The notes beneath the pieces were generated by a model that saw only the letters and a program-made list of their open reading frames with translations, did no database searches and was not told the DNA's origin. A stretch of 16,403 nucleotides of DNA from Spirochaetes bacterium RBG_16_67_19. GTDB lineage: Bacteria; Spirochaetota; Spirochaetia; SZUA-6; DRHE01. The stretch is from positions 1 through 16,403 of the forward strand of contig MIBK01000057.1 in the NCBI GenBank assembly GCA_001829505.1, read 5' to 3'. The position numbers were made by a program, and so were the translations under genes. Shown piece by piece: positions 16,381 through 16,403 of this stretch; position 1 is the first letter of the stretch, and every line of letters starts with the position of its first letter.

Positions 16381-16403
16381 CCGGCCTCGACCTCCTGGGC
16401 CTC
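16377..16403 (-). CDS. Possible C-terminal end of an upstream gene overlapping cheA
   Basis: One minus-strand frame entering from the right edge reads EAQEVEAG and stops at a TGA that overlaps the cheA start codon as ATGA (16380-16377). This is the arrangement expected of a co-translated upstream operon gene, and the AGGAGG for cheA would lie within it. Eight residues are far too few to identify or prove a gene. Confidence 0.3.
   Translation of the reverse strand, partial: EAQEVEAG

Overview
This is a GC-rich bacterial chromosome segment, densely coded on both strands, with strong G/C preference at third codon positions. It carries core genes for translation, protein secretion, NAD(P)H repair, cell-wall synthesis and chemotaxis. 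The combination points to Spirochaetota: a lipoprotein resembling the spirochaete LIC_12708 group, LysM/M23 envelope peptidases, a MAF-type DUF115 protein and a cheA-cheY pair. This assignment comes from gene content and family memory, not a database search. I see no tRNA, rRNA, CRISPR array, insertion sequence or phage gene. No gene-free stretch exceeds 300 bases.

Layout. (1) 1-189, plus: the C-terminal end of an elongation factor G. (2) 194-601, minus: a small membrane protein, convergent with EF-G, with its own promoter close to the ATG. (3) 703-3989, minus: an overlapping three-gene operon of a beta-propeller lipoprotein, the fused NAD(P)H-hydrate repair enzyme Nnr, and a single-pass membrane protein of unknown function. 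A perfect 16-bp inverted repeat ends it. (4) 4078-6858, plus: secA, divergent from the lipoprotein. The two promoters sit back to back and secA looks leaderless. (5) 6884-9952, minus: two membrane-anchored LysM/M23 peptidases followed by a membrane protein with a bactofilin-like beta-helix. (6) 10164-13849, plus: a PASTA-tailed FtsI/PBP, translationally coupled to a DUF115/MAF protein. A hairpin and a clear intrinsic terminator end it. (7) 13961-16380, minus: cheA and cheY overlapping by 19 bases, entering from beyond the right edge.

How the genes work together. Blocks 5 and 6 flank one intergenic region of about 211 bases. They place a septal transpeptidase, two probable peptidoglycan hydrolases and a bactofilin-like membrane scaffold side by side, which suggests an envelope-morphogenesis locus. 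Block 7 is the kinase and response-regulator core of chemotaxis, and the DUF115 protein in block 6 may add a glycosylation link to flagella. I found no defence system or other clearly new system. The least ordinary features are the bactofilin-like/M23 cassette, the promoter architecture at secA and the 194-601 gene, and the structured intergenic DNA at 640-703, 10002-10151 and 13875-13957.
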